DNA from: an uncultured Lachnospiraceae bacterium
Lineage (GTDB): Bacteria; Bacillota; Clostridia; Lachnospirales; Lachnospiraceae
DNA: 55,434 nucleotides
Direction: 5' to 3'
Assembly (NCBI GenBank): GCA_947625875.1
Contig: CANQQG010000011.1
Coordinates: forward strand, 1 to 55,434
Positions within the stretch are counted from its first letter, which is position 1. The number at the start of each line of letters is the position of its first letter. A program made the translations under genes and the position numbers. Positions 26,943 through 39,560 of this stretch are shown in pieces. Below the pieces are notes generated by a model, which saw only the letters and a list, made by a program, of their open reading frames with translations, made no database searches and was not told the origin of the DNA.

Positions 26943-28613
26943 ATGGAACATGAAAAAGAACAGATATCCGTAGCGCAGATCTGCAAAGTCATCGATCTGC
27001 TCGACAGCGCTATGAATGACTGCCTGTATGTGCTGGATATGAGAAATGACTATTATTATATATCGCCAAAAGCCCTGACGCGGTTTTCCGTACCGTCGAA
27101 TGCGTTCCATCATGTGGTCGAGAACCATGCGAAGTTTGTCTATCCGGACGATATCGACCCGTTGCAGGAGGATCTGAGGCAGCTCATCGCGGGGGAGAAG
27201 GATTTCCATAACATGGAATACCGCTGGAAAGACATAAAAGGGAATCCGGTCTGGATCAACTGCAGGGGCAGGCTGGTAAAAGGGGAAGACGGCAGAGCTT
27301 CCTATATGGTCGGCTGCATCAATGAGATCGGCGTAAAACCGAAGGCGGATAATCTGAGCGGCCTTCTCGGGGAGGCAAGCCTGCAGGCGCTGCTGGAAGA
27401 AATGCAGGGCGAGGAACTGCATGGATTTTTCATGCGGCTTGGCATTGACGGATTTAAGGAGATCAATGAAAAGCATGGCGTGGAGTTTGGGGACATGATC
27501 CTGCAAAAGACAGCAAAATGTATTTCGGAATGCCTGGAGCCGGGGCAGAGGCTGTACCGGATCGTGGCGGACGAGTTTGCCATTCTCGATCTGTTCGGCG
27601 GATTTGAAAAACAGGCGTCCGCACAGTACCGCAGGATCCGCCGCCGCATTGACAGCTTTATCGAAGAGATGCATTATGACGTCATGTATACGATCTCGGC
27701 GGGCATTCTGGATTTTCAGAACGTGGAGCATTATAATTATCCGGATCTGATGCGTTTGTCGGAGTTTGCCTTAAATGAAGCAAAGCGGAACGGGCGCAAC
27801 TGCGATTACCGTTTCCGGCAGAATGATTATGCAAAGTTTATCCGCAAAAGGGAGCTTGCGAAGGATCTGCGCAAAGCGGTATACAATGATTATGAGGGAT
27901 TTGAGGCTTATCTGCAGCCGTTGTTTGCAAATGACGGCAGGCTTTACGGGGCGGAGGCGCTGATGCGGTTTGAGTCGGAGCGGTGGGGTCTGGTGTCTCC
28001 GGTTGAATTTATCCCGATCCTGGAAGAGACAGGGCTGATTATTCCGGTGGGAAAATGGATGCTGCATGAGGCGCTGGAAATCTGCGGAAGGCTGCGCAGA
28101 TGGATACCGGATTTCCGGATCAGCGTGAACGTGTCCTATGTGCAGGTGATCAAGAGCGATATTTTAAAGGAGATCGTGGCGGCGGTGGAAGAGCATGGCC
28201 TGCTGCCTGAAAATATCATCATTGAGATTACCGAGAGCGGGCTTTTGGAGACGGATAACCGTTTTACCAGGCTCTGGTCAAAATTAAAGGAAAATGGGAT
28301 CTGGATCGCGCTGGATGATTTCGGGACGGGCTATTCCAATTTCCATTATCTGTATGAGCTGCGCCCGGACATCATAAAGATCGACCGCTCGTTTACGGCG
28401 AAGGCGATGGAAAATGACTACGAATATACGCTCCTGTCTTTGATGAGCGGAATGATACACAAGCTGAATTTAAAATTCTGCGTGGAGGGCATTGAGACGC
28501 GCGAGGAGCACAGCCGGGTGAAAGAACTGTTTCCGGATTACAGCCAGGGCTTTTATTTTGGGAAACCCTGCCCGTACAGCCAGTTTGTCGGGCAGTTTAT
28601 AACGAATAAATAA
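26943..28613 (+). CDS. PAS-GGDEF-EAL protein, probable c-di-GMP phosphodiesterase
   Basis: This 556-residue cytoplasmic protein has a PAS-like sensor (about residues 30-135, with YVLDMRNDYYYIS and WKDIKGNPVWINC), a degenerate GGDEF domain and an EAL domain. The GGDEF signature is replaced by RIVADEF, so synthesis of c-di-GMP is unlikely. The EAL catalytic residues look intact: EALMRF, NVSYVQV, ITESGLLE, DDFGTGYSN, KIDRSF and EGIET. The expected activity is hydrolysis of c-di-GMP. I chose ATG 26943 because AAGGAG lies eight bases upstream and the promoter ends at 26864. It may oppose the PilZ-like receptor encoded earlier. Confidence 0.88.
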   Translation: MEHEKEQISVAQICKVIDLLDSAMNDCLYVLDMRNDYYYISPKALTRFSVPSNAFHHVVENHAKFVYPDDIDPLQEDLRQLIAGEKDFHNMEYRWKDIKGNPVWINCRGRLVKGEDGRASYMVGCINEIGVKPKADNLSGLLGEASLQALLEEMQGEELHGFFMRLGIDGFKEINEKHGVEFGDMILQKTAKCISECLEPGQRLYRIVADEFAILDLFGGFEKQASAQYRRIRRRIDSFIEEMHYDVMYTISAGILDFQNVEHYNYPDLMRLSEFALNEAKRNGRNCDYRFRQNDYAKFIRKRELAKDLRKAVYNDYEGFEAYLQPLFANDGRLYGAEALMRFESERWGLVSPVEFIPILEETGLIIPVGKWMLHEALEICGRLRRWIPDFRISVNVSYVQVIKSDILKEIVAAVEEHGLLPENIIIEITESGLLETDNRFTRLWSKLKENGIWIALDDFGTGYSNFHYLYELRPDIIKIDRSFTAKAMENDYEYTLLSLMSGMIHKLNLKFCVEGIETREEHSRVKELFPDYSQGFYFGKPCPYSQFVGQFITNK

Positions 28614-28641
28614 TATGTAAAAAGAAGAGAGGAACTGTACA

Positions 28642-30183
28642 ATGAGCAAGAAACCAACAGTATTAATGATCTTGGATGGATTTGGGTTAAATGAGAAAAC
28701 GGAAGGGAACGCGGTCGCCCTGGGGAATACGCCGGTCATCGACGGGCTGATGAAGAAGTACCCGTTTGTCAAGGGCTATGCCAGCGGGCTTGCGGTCGGG
28801 CTTCCGGACGGGCAGATGGGCAACTCCGAAGTCGGGCATCTGAATATGGGCGCGGGGCGCATCGTATACCAGGAGCTGACGCGGATCACAAAGGAAATCG
28901 AAGACGGGGATTTCTTTCGGAATGAGGCCCTGTTAAAAGCGATTGAAAACTGCAAAGAGAATCATTCTGACCTGCATTTGTTCGGCCTGTTGTCGGACGG
29001 CGGCGTACACAGCCATAACACGCACCTTTACGGGCTGCTGGAGCTTGCGAAGAGAGAGGGGCTGCAGAATGTATACGTACACTGCTTTATGGACGGGCGT
29101 GATACGGCTCCGGCGTCAGGCAAGGGGTTTGTGCAGGATCTGGTAAATGAAATGGAAAAGATCGGCGTCGGGCAGATCGCGACGATTTCCGGCAGGTATT
29201 ATGCGATGGACCGCGATAACCGCTGGGACAGGGAAGAAAAGGCGTACCTTGCGCTCACGCAGGGAATCGGCGAGAAAGCGTCGGATCCGGTTGCGGCAAT
29301 GCAGGCTTCTTATGACAAGGACGTGACGGACGAGTTTGTGCTGCCGACAGTGATCGAAAAGGACGGCGCGCCGGTTGCGACGGTAAAGGATCAGGATTCT
29401 GTCATCTTCTTTAATTTCCGCCCGGACCGCGCAAGGGAAATGACAAGGCTGTTCTGCTGTGATGAATTTGACGGGTTTGACCGCGGGCCGAGGAAACAGG
29501 TAACGTTTATCTGCTTTACGGAGTATGACGTGACGATCCCGAATAAAGAAATCGCGTTTAAGAAAGTGGAGCTTTCCAATACGTTTGGCGAATTTCTCGC
29601 CGCAAACGGCAAGACGCAGGCAAGGATCGCGGAAACGGAGAAATATGCGCACGTAACGTTCTTCTTTAACGGCGGCGTGGAAGAGCCAAACAAAGGCGAG
29701 GACAGGATTTTAGTAAAATCCCCGAAGGTCGCGACCTATGATCTGCAGCCGGAAATGAGCGCGCCGCAGGTCTGCGAGAAGCTCTGTGAAGCGATCCGTT
29801 CCGGAAAATATGACGTGATTATCATCAACTTTGCAAATCCGGACATGGTAGGGCATACGGGTGTGCTGGACGCCGCAGAGCAGGCGGTGGAAGCGGTGGA
29901 TACGTGCGTCGGGAAAGCCGTTGACGCGCTGCTTGAGGTGGACGGGCAGATGTTTATCTGTGCGGACCATGGCAATGCGGAGCAGCTGATCGATTATGAG
30001 ACGGGCGTGCCGTTTACCGCGCACACGACCAATCCGGTGCCGTTTATTTTAGTGAATTATGATCCGGCGTATACGCTGAAAGAGGGCGGGCGCCTTGCGG
30101 ATATCGTGCCGACTTTAATCGAAATGATGGGCATGGAAAAACCTGCGGAAATGACCGGGGAATCGCTGCTGATAAAAAAATAA
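28642..30183 (+). CDS. gpmI: 2,3-bisphosphoglycerate-independent phosphoglycerate mutase
   Basis: GpmI interconverts 3- and 2-phosphoglycerate in glycolysis using two Mn ions and no cofactor. The 513 residues are full length. The phosphoserine nucleophile is Ser62 in QMGNSEVGHLNMGAGR. Metal motifs are visible at MILDGFG (N-terminus), and near the C-terminus at NPDMVGHTG and CADHGNAEQ. ATG 28642 follows GAGAGGAAC. It heads a tight series with purine genes 27 bases downstream. Confidence 0.97.
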   Translation: MSKKPTVLMILDGFGLNEKTEGNAVALGNTPVIDGLMKKYPFVKGYASGLAVGLPDGQMGNSEVGHLNMGAGRIVYQELTRITKEIEDGDFFRNEALLKAIENCKENHSDLHLFGLLSDGGVHSHNTHLYGLLELAKREGLQNVYVHCFMDGRDTAPASGKGFVQDLVNEMEKIGVGQIATISGRYYAMDRDNRWDREEKAYLALTQGIGEKASDPVAAMQASYDKDVTDEFVLPTVIEKDGAPVATVKDQDSVIFFNFRPDRAREMTRLFCCDEFDGFDRGPRKQVTFICFTEYDVTIPNKEIAFKKVELSNTFGEFLAANGKTQARIAETEKYAHVTFFFNGGVEEPNKGEDRILVKSPKVATYDLQPEMSAPQVCEKLCEAIRSGKYDVIIINFANPDMVGHTGVLDAAEQAVEAVDTCVGKAVDALLEVDGQMFICADHGNAEQLIDYETGVPFTAHTTNPVPFILVNYDPAYTLKEGGRLADIVPTLIEMMGMEKPAEMTGESLLIKK

Positions 30184-30210
30184 AAAGTCATTGGACATAC
30201 GGAGGATGGA

Positions 30211-31086
30211 ATGAGTCAGGAATTTAAACCGATCAAAGAGGGAAAAGTGCGTCAGGTATACGACATAGGGGACAGCCTGATCATTGTGGCGACAGACCGC
30301 ATTTCCGCGTTTGACGTGATCTTAAAAAATATCATTGCGGAAAAAGGCGCGGTATTGACAAAAATGTCCCGTTTCTGGTTTGATTTTACAAAAGAGATCG
30401 TGCCAAACCATATGCTCTCTACGGACGCCGCAGATATGCCGGAGTTTTTCCGCACAGAGGCGTTTGAAGGGAAAAGCATGAAATGTAAAAAGCTGAAAAT
30501 GCTGCCGGTCGAATGCATCGTGCGCGGCTATATCACCGGGACCGGCTGGGAGAGTTATCAGAAAAACGGGCATGTATGCGGGATTCAGCTGCCGGACGGC
30601 CTGAGGGAGTCGGACAGGCTGCCGGAGCCGATCTATACGCCGACGACAAAGGCGGAGCTGGGGCTGCACGACGAGCATATCACGTTTGAGCAAAGCGTGG
30701 AGATCCTTGAGAAGCTGTTTCCGGGGAAAGGCGCGGCTTATGCGGAGCGCATCAGGGACTGTACGGTTGCGCTGTATAAAAAATGCGCGGAATATGCGCT
30801 GTCAAGGCATATTATCATCGCGGATACAAAATTTGAATTTGGCCTGGACGAAAACGGCGAGATCGTCCTGGGCGATGAGATGCTCACGCCGGACAGCTCG
30901 CGCTTCTGGCCGCTGGACGGCTATGAGCCGGGAAAGACGCAGCCGTCTTTTGATAAGCAGTTCGTCAGGGACTGGTTAAAACAGAATCCGGACAGTGATT
31001 ACCTGCTTCCGGATGAAGTCGTGGAAAAAACCGTTGCCAAATATAAGGAAGCATACGAATTATTGACAGGGGAAAAGTATGAATAA
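30211..31086 (+). CDS. purC: SAICAR synthetase
   Basis: PurC joins CAIR and aspartate with ATP, giving SAICAR in purine synthesis. The 291 residues show KVRQVYDIGDSLIIVATDRISAFD, EFFRTEA, VECIVRGYITGTGWESY and the ending ADTKFEFGLDENGEIVLGDE, all characteristic. It is of the longer, yeast-like length (about 290-300) rather than the 240-residue type. ATG 30211 follows ACGGAGG. It overlaps purF by eight bases, so these two are translationally linked. Confidence 0.97.
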   Translation: MSQEFKPIKEGKVRQVYDIGDSLIIVATDRISAFDVILKNIIAEKGAVLTKMSRFWFDFTKEIVPNHMLSTDAADMPEFFRTEAFEGKSMKCKKLKMLPVECIVRGYITGTGWESYQKNGHVCGIQLPDGLRESDRLPEPIYTPTTKAELGLHDEHITFEQSVEILEKLFPGKGAAYAERIRDCTVALYKKCAEYALSRHIIIADTKFEFGLDENGEIVLGDEMLTPDSSRFWPLDGYEPGKTQPSFDKQFVRDWLKQNPDSDYLLPDEVVEKTVAKYKEAYELLTGEKYE

Positions 31087-32539
31087 CGATTTTATGGAAC
31101 AGCAGTGTCCCTGGGATGGCGCGCATGAGGCGTGTGGCGTAATGGGGATTTATGACTTTGACGGCAGGGATGTGGCGTCCGATATTTATTACGGCCTGTT
31201 TTCCCTGCAGCACCGCGGGCAGGAAAGCTGCGGCATTGCCGTCAGCGATACGAAAGGCCCGAAGGGGCGTGTCGATTCCTATAAGGATATGGGGCTTGTA
31301 AATGAAGTGTTCAATCCGGAGAATCTCGGTCGGCTGAAAGGCGATATCGGCGTCGGGCATGTCCGTTATTCAACGGCGGGCGCGTCCACGCGAGAAAACG
31401 CGCAGCCGCTCGTGCTGAATTATGTCAAGGGAACGCTCGGCATGGCGCATAACGGCAACCTGATCAATGCGGCTGAGCTTCGGGAGGAACTCGAATATAC
31501 AGGCGCGATCTTCCAGACGACCATTGATTCCGAGGTCATTGCTTACCATATTGCAAAGGAGCGTCTGCGGACAAAAAATGTCGAGGAGGCAGTCGTTCGC
31601 GCGGCGGCAAAGATCAAAGGCGCGTATGCGCTTGTTGTCATGAGCCCGCGGAAACTGATCGGCGCGCGCGATCCGTTCGGATTCAAGCCGCTCTGTATCG
31701 GCCGGCGCGACAATATGTATATCCTTGCGTCGGAAACGTGCGCGTTGGAAACGATCGGCGCGGAGTTTATCCGGGACGTGCTGCCGGGGGAGGTCGTCAC
31801 GATTTCCCCGGAAACCGGGCTTACGTCGGATCAGACGCTCTGCCTGCCGAGAGAAAAAGAGGCGCGCTGCGTCTTTGAATATATATATTTCGCGCGGCCG
31901 GACAGCCATATCGACGGCGTGAGCGTTTACAATTCGAGGATCAATGCGGGGCGGTTTTTGGCGCAGGACTCCCCGGTTGACGCGGATCTGGTCGTCGGCG
32001 TGCCGGAATCCGGCAATGCCGCGGCGCTGGGCTATTCGATGGAGTCCGGCATTCCTTACGGGATCGCGTTTATGAAAAACAGCTACGTAGGCAGGACGTT
32101 TATCAAGCCAAAGCAGGCTTCGCGCGCGTCAGGCGTGCGCGTCAAATTAAATGCGATCAAGGAAGCCGTATACGGCAAGCGCGTCATTATGATCGACGAT
32201 TCGATTGTAAGGGGCACGACGTCCGGCCGGATCGTCAATATGCTCAAAGAAGCGGGCGCAAGGGAAGTGCATGTGCGGATCAGTTCCCCGCCGTTTTTAT
32301 GGCCATGTTATTTCGGGACGGACATTCCGGAACGGGAACAGCTGATCGCGTACCACCATAATTTAGAGGAGATCCGCGGCCTGATCGGCGCGGACAGCCT
32401 TGGGTATTTAAAGGTGGAGCGGCTGGAGGAGATGACGGGCGGGCTGCCGATCTGCAAGGGCTGCTTTACCGGGGAATATCCGTTGGAGCCGCCGAAAGAA
32501 GATATCCGCGGGGAATATTTCGATAAAAAAGAATCGTAA
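31079..32539 (+). CDS. purF: Amidophosphoribosyltransferase
   Basis: PurF takes the amide of glutamine and PRPP to make phosphoribosylamine, the first purine step. The 486 residues begin with an 18-residue propeptide before catalytic Cys19 (EACGVMGI), as in the B. subtilis type that carries an Fe-S cluster. Further motifs are LQHRGQESCGI, the PRPP site VIMIDDSIVRGTTS, and the late cysteines in ICKGCFTGEYP. The start overlaps the end of purC by eight bases. Confidence 0.97.
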   Translation: MNNDFMEQQCPWDGAHEACGVMGIYDFDGRDVASDIYYGLFSLQHRGQESCGIAVSDTKGPKGRVDSYKDMGLVNEVFNPENLGRLKGDIGVGHVRYSTAGASTRENAQPLVLNYVKGTLGMAHNGNLINAAELREELEYTGAIFQTTIDSEVIAYHIAKERLRTKNVEEAVVRAAAKIKGAYALVVMSPRKLIGARDPFGFKPLCIGRRDNMYILASETCALETIGAEFIRDVLPGEVVTISPETGLTSDQTLCLPREKEARCVFEYIYFARPDSHIDGVSVYNSRINAGRFLAQDSPVDADLVVGVPESGNAAALGYSMESGIPYGIAFMKNSYVGRTFIKPKQASRASGVRVKLNAIKEAVYGKRVIMIDDSIVRGTTSGRIVNMLKEAGAREVHVRISSPPFLWPCYFGTDIPEREQLIAYHHNLEEIRGLIGADSLGYLKVERLEEMTGGLPICKGCFTGEYPLEPPKEDIRGEYFDKKES

Positions 32540-32569
32540 AAAAGAACCGTAAGAGAGCGAGGAGGCAGT

Positions 32570-34024
32570 ATGTCGACAGATAAATACACAAGTCCCCTGT
32601 CGGAACGATATGCGAGTAAAGAGATGCAGTATATTTTTTCGCAGGACAAAAAGTTTCAAACGTGGCGGAAGCTCTGGATCGCCCTGGCGCAGACCGAGAT
32701 GGAGCTCGGCTTAAAAGGCGCGGACGGGAAGCCGGTCATTACGCAGGAAATGATCGACGAGCTGTGCGCGCATGCGGAAGACATTAATTATGAGGTTGCA
32801 AGGGAGCGGGAAAAAGAAGTGCGCCATGATGTGATGAGCCATGTGTATGCGTACGGGCAGCAGTGCCCGAAGGCGGCGGGCATTATCCATCTTGGGGCGA
32901 CGTCCTGTTATGTCGGCGACAATACGGACATTATCATAATGACGGAAGCGCTGAAGCTGGTGCGCAAAAAACTGATCAATGTGATCGCGGAGCTTGCAAA
33001 ATTTGCAGACGCCTATAAGTCGCTGCCGACGCTTGCGTTCACGCATTTCCAGCCGGCGCAGCCGACGACTGTCGGAAAGCGTGCGACGCTCTGGACGCAG
33101 GAATTTCTGTTAGACTTAGAAGACCTCGACCATGTGATCGGCACGATGAAGCTGCTCGGCTCAAAGGGCACGACCGGGACGCAGGCGAGTTTTCAGGAGC
33201 TGTTTATGGGCGACCAGGAAACGATTGATCAGATCGATCCGATGATTGCGCAGAAGATGGGCTTTGCGCAGTGCTATCCGGTGTCAGGGCAGACGTATTC
33301 CAGAAAAGTCGATACGAGAGTCGCCAACGTGCTGGCGGGCATTGCGGCGAGCGCGCATAAAATGTCAAACGATATCCGCCTGCTGCAGCATTTAAAAGAA
33401 GTGGAGGAGCCGTTTGAGAAAAACCAGATCGGCTCGTCCGCGATGGCGTACAAGCGCAACCCGATGCGCAGCGAGCGGATCGCTTCCCTGGCGCGTTATG
33501 TCATGGTGGACGCGTTAAATCCGGCGGTCACTTCCGCAACGCAGTGGTTTGAGCGCACATTGGACGACTCGGCGAACAAAAGGCTTTCGATTCCGGAAGG
33601 GTTCCTGGCGGTGGACGGCATTTTGGATCTGTGCCTGAACGTTGTGGACGGGCTGGTCGTATATGATAAAGTCATTACAAAACATCTGATGGCGGAGCTG
33701 CCGTTTATGGCGACGGAAAATATTATGATGGACGCTGTCAAAAAAGGCGGGAACCGGCAGGAACTGCACGAGCGCATCCGTCAGCTGTCTATGGAGGCGG
33801 GCGCGAACGTCAAGCAGAAGGGGCTGGAAAACAACCTGCTGGAGCTGATCGCGGCGGATCCGGCATTCCATTTGTCGCTAAAAGAGCTGCAGGCGGGCAT
33901 GGAGCCGTCAAGATACGTCGGGCGCGCGCCGCTGCAGGTTGAAAATTTCTTAAAAGAGGTTGTGCGGCCGCTGCTGGACGAAAATAAAGAACTGCTCGGC
34001 GTAAAAGCGGAGATAAATGTGTAA
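32570..34024 (+). CDS. purB: Adenylosuccinate lyase
   Basis: PurB removes fumarate from SAICAR and from adenylosuccinate. The 484 residues contain the fumarase/lyase signature GSSAMAYKRNPMRSERI, the TTVGKRATLW stretch and TGTQASFQEL. The start ATG 32570 follows GCGAGGAGG. It lies 30 bases after purF and 21 bases before lacZ, on the same strand. Its length and the HLGATSCYVGDNTD motif fit the longer, animal-like subfamily. Confidence 0.96.
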   Translation: MSTDKYTSPLSERYASKEMQYIFSQDKKFQTWRKLWIALAQTEMELGLKGADGKPVITQEMIDELCAHAEDINYEVAREREKEVRHDVMSHVYAYGQQCPKAAGIIHLGATSCYVGDNTDIIIMTEALKLVRKKLINVIAELAKFADAYKSLPTLAFTHFQPAQPTTVGKRATLWTQEFLLDLEDLDHVIGTMKLLGSKGTTGTQASFQELFMGDQETIDQIDPMIAQKMGFAQCYPVSGQTYSRKVDTRVANVLAGIAASAHKMSNDIRLLQHLKEVEEPFEKNQIGSSAMAYKRNPMRSERIASLARYVMVDALNPAVTSATQWFERTLDDSANKRLSIPEGFLAVDGILDLCLNVVDGLVVYDKVITKHLMAELPFMATENIMMDAVKKGGNRQELHERIRQLSMEAGANVKQKGLENNLLELIAADPAFHLSLKELQAGMEPSRYVGRAPLQVENFLKEVVRPLLDENKELLGVKAEINV

Positions 34025-37069
<3,045 letters not shown>

Positions 37070-37103
37070 GGAACCATAAACTTTGTTTTTTTTCGCGATA
37101 TGC

Positions 37104-37132
37104 TTGTCAGACAGAGGATTTTACTGTAAAAT
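37104..37132 (+). promoter_or_regulatory. Promoter of the C39-like gene
   Basis: TTGTCA (37104-37109) and TAAAAT (37127-37132) are 17 bases apart. In the leader, GCCAGTGGAGA and TCTCTGCTGGC (37148-37176) form an 11-bp hairpin with wobbles; no T-run follows, so it is a leader structure rather than a terminator. Confidence 0.7.
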
Positions 37133-37217
37133 AAAAGTAACCGTTCAGCCAGTGGAGATGGCCTGTCTCTGCTGGCCGGATCGTTACAGATGAAAATGGG
37201 AAATTGTTGGAGGAGAC

Positions 37218-38255
37218 ATGGAAGAACAGCGCTTTATGAAAAAGATGGCGGGCAGGATCGCCGCCTCGCTTGCCGTATGCATGACGGCTCTGCTGCTGCA
37301 GGCGCAGACGCCGCTGCAGGCAGCCAATGTGAAGGACGGCGTAACATTTGAGGAACTGAATGAGGACAGCGTATTTTTGAAGCAGTCGCAGGCGCGGATC
37401 TGTACGCTGACGGCAAGCACGATGATGCTTCGGCGCGCCGCGATGCTTTCCGGGGACGAGGACTGGGATCAGATCACCGAAAGCTCGGTAAGGAAGACCG
37501 CATGGGTGGAAGGGACAGGCTTAAAGTGGAATTTTTCATCCGCAGGCTTCAGCGTGACGCAAAAGAGCCTTTCCTCGAAGAAGGAACTGATCAGTATGCT
37601 GGACAAGCATCCGGAAGGGATCGTGATCTATAATACGAGCAAGCCCCATGCAATTTTGATCACAGACTATACGGACGGCGTTTTTTATTGCTCGGATCCG
37701 TCGAACGCAGCCCCGAAAGGGCGTTATCCGGTGGCGAACGCCTCGATCTCAGTAGAATCAGCGTCAAGGTGCTGGTATGTAAAGACGCCGACGGGACTTA
37801 CGATCGCGCCGGACGGCAGACTGGTCAATGAATTCCGCTACACAGTGGGAAATCTGGAATACATGATCGTAGATGCGGAAGAAAAGACGGCTGCGTGCGT
37901 TGGCATTGCAGAAAGCGCAAAGTCTGCGCGGATACCGAAAACAGTAAAGATTGACGGCATTACATATCGGGTTGTAAAAGTGGCGGAAAGGGCCTTTGCA
38001 GAAAATACGGAGCTTTCGGCAGTGCGGATCGGGGCAAATGTCGTGGCTGTGGAAACAGAAGCGTTTTATAATTGCATAAATCTCAGAAGAGTCATTATCG
38101 AATCGGCGCGCCTGAAAAAGATCGGGGAAAACGCCTTTGGCGGCATCAGCCAAAAGGCAAGCATCCTTGTGGGCGAAGAACAGGTAGAGCAGTATACGAA
38201 TCTGTTATCCATGTCGGCTATGCCAAAGTCAGCCGTTGTAAAGGCCGGGCAGTAG
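37218..38255 (+). CDS. Secreted C39-like peptidase with leucine-rich repeats
   Basis: This 345-residue protein has a signal peptide (hydrophobic about 10-35). The next part looks like a papain-fold domain of the C39-like type: Cys62 (QARICTLTAS), His144 (KPHAILITDY) and Asp160 (FYCSDPSN) could be the triad. The C-terminal 110 residues carry BspA-type leucine-rich units (AFAENTELSAVRIG, AFYNCINLRRVIIE, NAFGGIS). ATG 37218 follows GGAGGAG. BspA-type repeats often mediate binding to host or bacterial surfaces. Substrate is unknown. Confidence 0.78.
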   Translation: MEEQRFMKKMAGRIAASLAVCMTALLLQAQTPLQAANVKDGVTFEELNEDSVFLKQSQARICTLTASTMMLRRAAMLSGDEDWDQITESSVRKTAWVEGTGLKWNFSSAGFSVTQKSLSSKKELISMLDKHPEGIVIYNTSKPHAILITDYTDGVFYCSDPSNAAPKGRYPVANASISVESASRCWYVKTPTGLTIAPDGRLVNEFRYTVGNLEYMIVDAEEKTAACVGIAESAKSARIPKTVKIDGITYRVVKVAERAFAENTELSAVRIGANVVAVETEAFYNCINLRRVIIESARLKKIGENAFGGISQKASILVGEEQVEQYTNLLSMSAMPKSAVVKAGQ

Positions 38256-38317
38256 AAGATCGGAAGCATATGGAAAGAAGGCGGCTATGGGACGCATAGC
38301 TGCGAAGGGAGCAAAAA

Positions 38318-39286
38318 ATGAGCATTATCTCTGTATCGGGCGTGAATAACGCGGCAATTCTTACCAGACTGACAGAAGATACGCAAAAAACGGAAAACAG
38401 TAATTTTTCTTCTTATTTGGACAAGGCGGCCGCGGCCGGCAATGCGGATTCCTTAGAGCAGATCTTTCAAAAGGCGGCGGATACGTATCAGGTATCCAAA
38501 GATTTGTTAAAGGCGATGGCGAAAGCGGAGTCTTCTTTTAATGCGAAAGCGACGTCAAAGAGCGGGGCGATGGGCATTATGCAGCTTATGCCGGGGACGG
38601 CGGCTTCACTCGGCGTTACGGACGCGTATGATCCGGAGCAGAATATCATGGGCGGGGCGAAATACATCAGCCAGCTTTTGAAGAAATATAACGGAAATCT
38701 GTCTTACGCGCTTGCCGCTTATAATGCGGGGAGCGGAAATGTAGATAAATACGGCGGGATACCGCCGTTTTCGGAGACGCAGAATTATGTCACGAAAATC
38801 CTCAAATATCTGCAGGAGGGCGTAACGATCCCGGACAGCGCACAGTCACAGGCGGATTCGGCCGCGTCATCGGCGGCGTCTTCCGCGGAGCAGACGGACA
38901 GCGCTGAAAATACAGGCGTATCCCCGGCGGGAGCCGCTGTGTCGGCGGCCTCATCTTTGCGGGATTTTATGGGCAAATATTTTGATTATGAGGATTATCT
39001 GGAATTTTTGCAGTTATTTACAAAGATTATCTCTGAAAAGGTAAACGGCCAAAAAGAAGAGCCGGAGGAAACCGAAGACGGGCAGGCGCAGCCGGAAGAG
39101 ACACAGGAAGAAGAAGCGGCGGAACCGGCCAGGCAGCTTACGATGACGGTTCGGGACACTTACGGGAACGTCCAGAATTACACGCAGGAGGCAGTGCCTG
39201 CGCCGGACGATGCGTATAAGGCGTACCAGCGTATGCTGGCAAGCGGCGGAAACCATATTACGGTAAAGCTCACGCCGGGCGCCTGA
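38318..39286 (+). CDS. Lytic transglycosylase (SLT domain)
   Basis: This 322-residue protein contains a goose-lysozyme-like SLT domain at about residues 45-165. The catalytic Glu71 lies in AKAESSFN, followed by the conserved GAMGIMQLMPGTA and AAYNAGSGNVDKYGGIPPF. The C-terminal half is low in complexity and rich in Ala, Ser, Glu and Gln. No N-terminal signal peptide is evident, unlike most secreted transglycosylases. Several Clostridia encode such leaderless forms near flagellar or envelope genes; export by another route is possible. Start ATG 38318 has a weak site (GAAGGGAGC). Confidence 0.85.
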   Translation: MSIISVSGVNNAAILTRLTEDTQKTENSNFSSYLDKAAAAGNADSLEQIFQKAADTYQVSKDLLKAMAKAESSFNAKATSKSGAMGIMQLMPGTAASLGVTDAYDPEQNIMGGAKYISQLLKKYNGNLSYALAAYNAGSGNVDKYGGIPPFSETQNYVTKILKYLQEGVTIPDSAQSQADSAASSAASSAEQTDSAENTGVSPAGAAVSAASSLRDFMGKYFDYEDYLEFLQLFTKIISEKVNGQKEEPEETEDGQAQPEETQEEEAAEPARQLTMTVRDTYGNVQNYTQEAVPAPDDAYKAYQRMLASGGNHITVKLTPGA

Positions 39287-39337
39287 GCGTTTTCTGTCCG
39301 TAAGCGGAAGGAAGCAGTAAAAATATAACGAAACCGG

Positions 39338-39366
39338 TTGACTTTTTATCTTTCATATAGTATAGT
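39338..39366 (+). promoter_or_regulatory. tRNA-Thr promoter
   Basis: TTGACT (39338-39343) and TATAGT (39361-39366) are separated by 17 bases, about 40 bases before the tRNA. Confidence 0.85.
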
Positions 39367-39405
39367 AGTAAAGTCAGTTCGGTAAAAGCGGGCTGACAGA
39401 AACAA

Positions 39406-39478
39406 GCTGATGTGGCACAGGTGGTAGCGCACCTCATTGGTAGTGAGGAGGTCACGGGTCCGAGTCCCGTCATCAGCT
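39406..39478 (+). tRNA. tRNA-Thr (anticodon GGT)
   Basis: The acceptor GCTGATG/CATCAGC pairs fully. The anticodon stem CCTCA/TGAGG encloses loop TTGGTAG, giving anticodon GGT. The T-arm is ACGGGTCCGAGTCCCGT, a variant with C instead of the usual second T in the loop. It is a single tRNA with its own promoter and terminator. Confidence 0.96.
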
Positions 39479-39487
39479 TTACCGGAT

Positions 39488-39533
39488 AAACTGGGAATCA
39501 GAGATGGAAAGTCTGTGATTCCCAGTTTTTTTT
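39488..39533 (+). terminator. Terminator of tRNA-Thr
   Basis: AACTGGGAATCA and TGATTCCCAGTT pair fully, the stem extends with AGA/TCT across a G-G mismatch, and TTTTTTTT follows. Confidence 0.92.
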
Positions 39534-39560
39534 ACCTGTATACAAAGGAAGGAGCGTTAT

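Noticed and set aside
30180..30211. Purine riboswitch or PurR-type site before purC
   Set aside because: Only 27 bases separate gpmI and purC, too few for a riboswitch, and nothing matches a purine aptamer.
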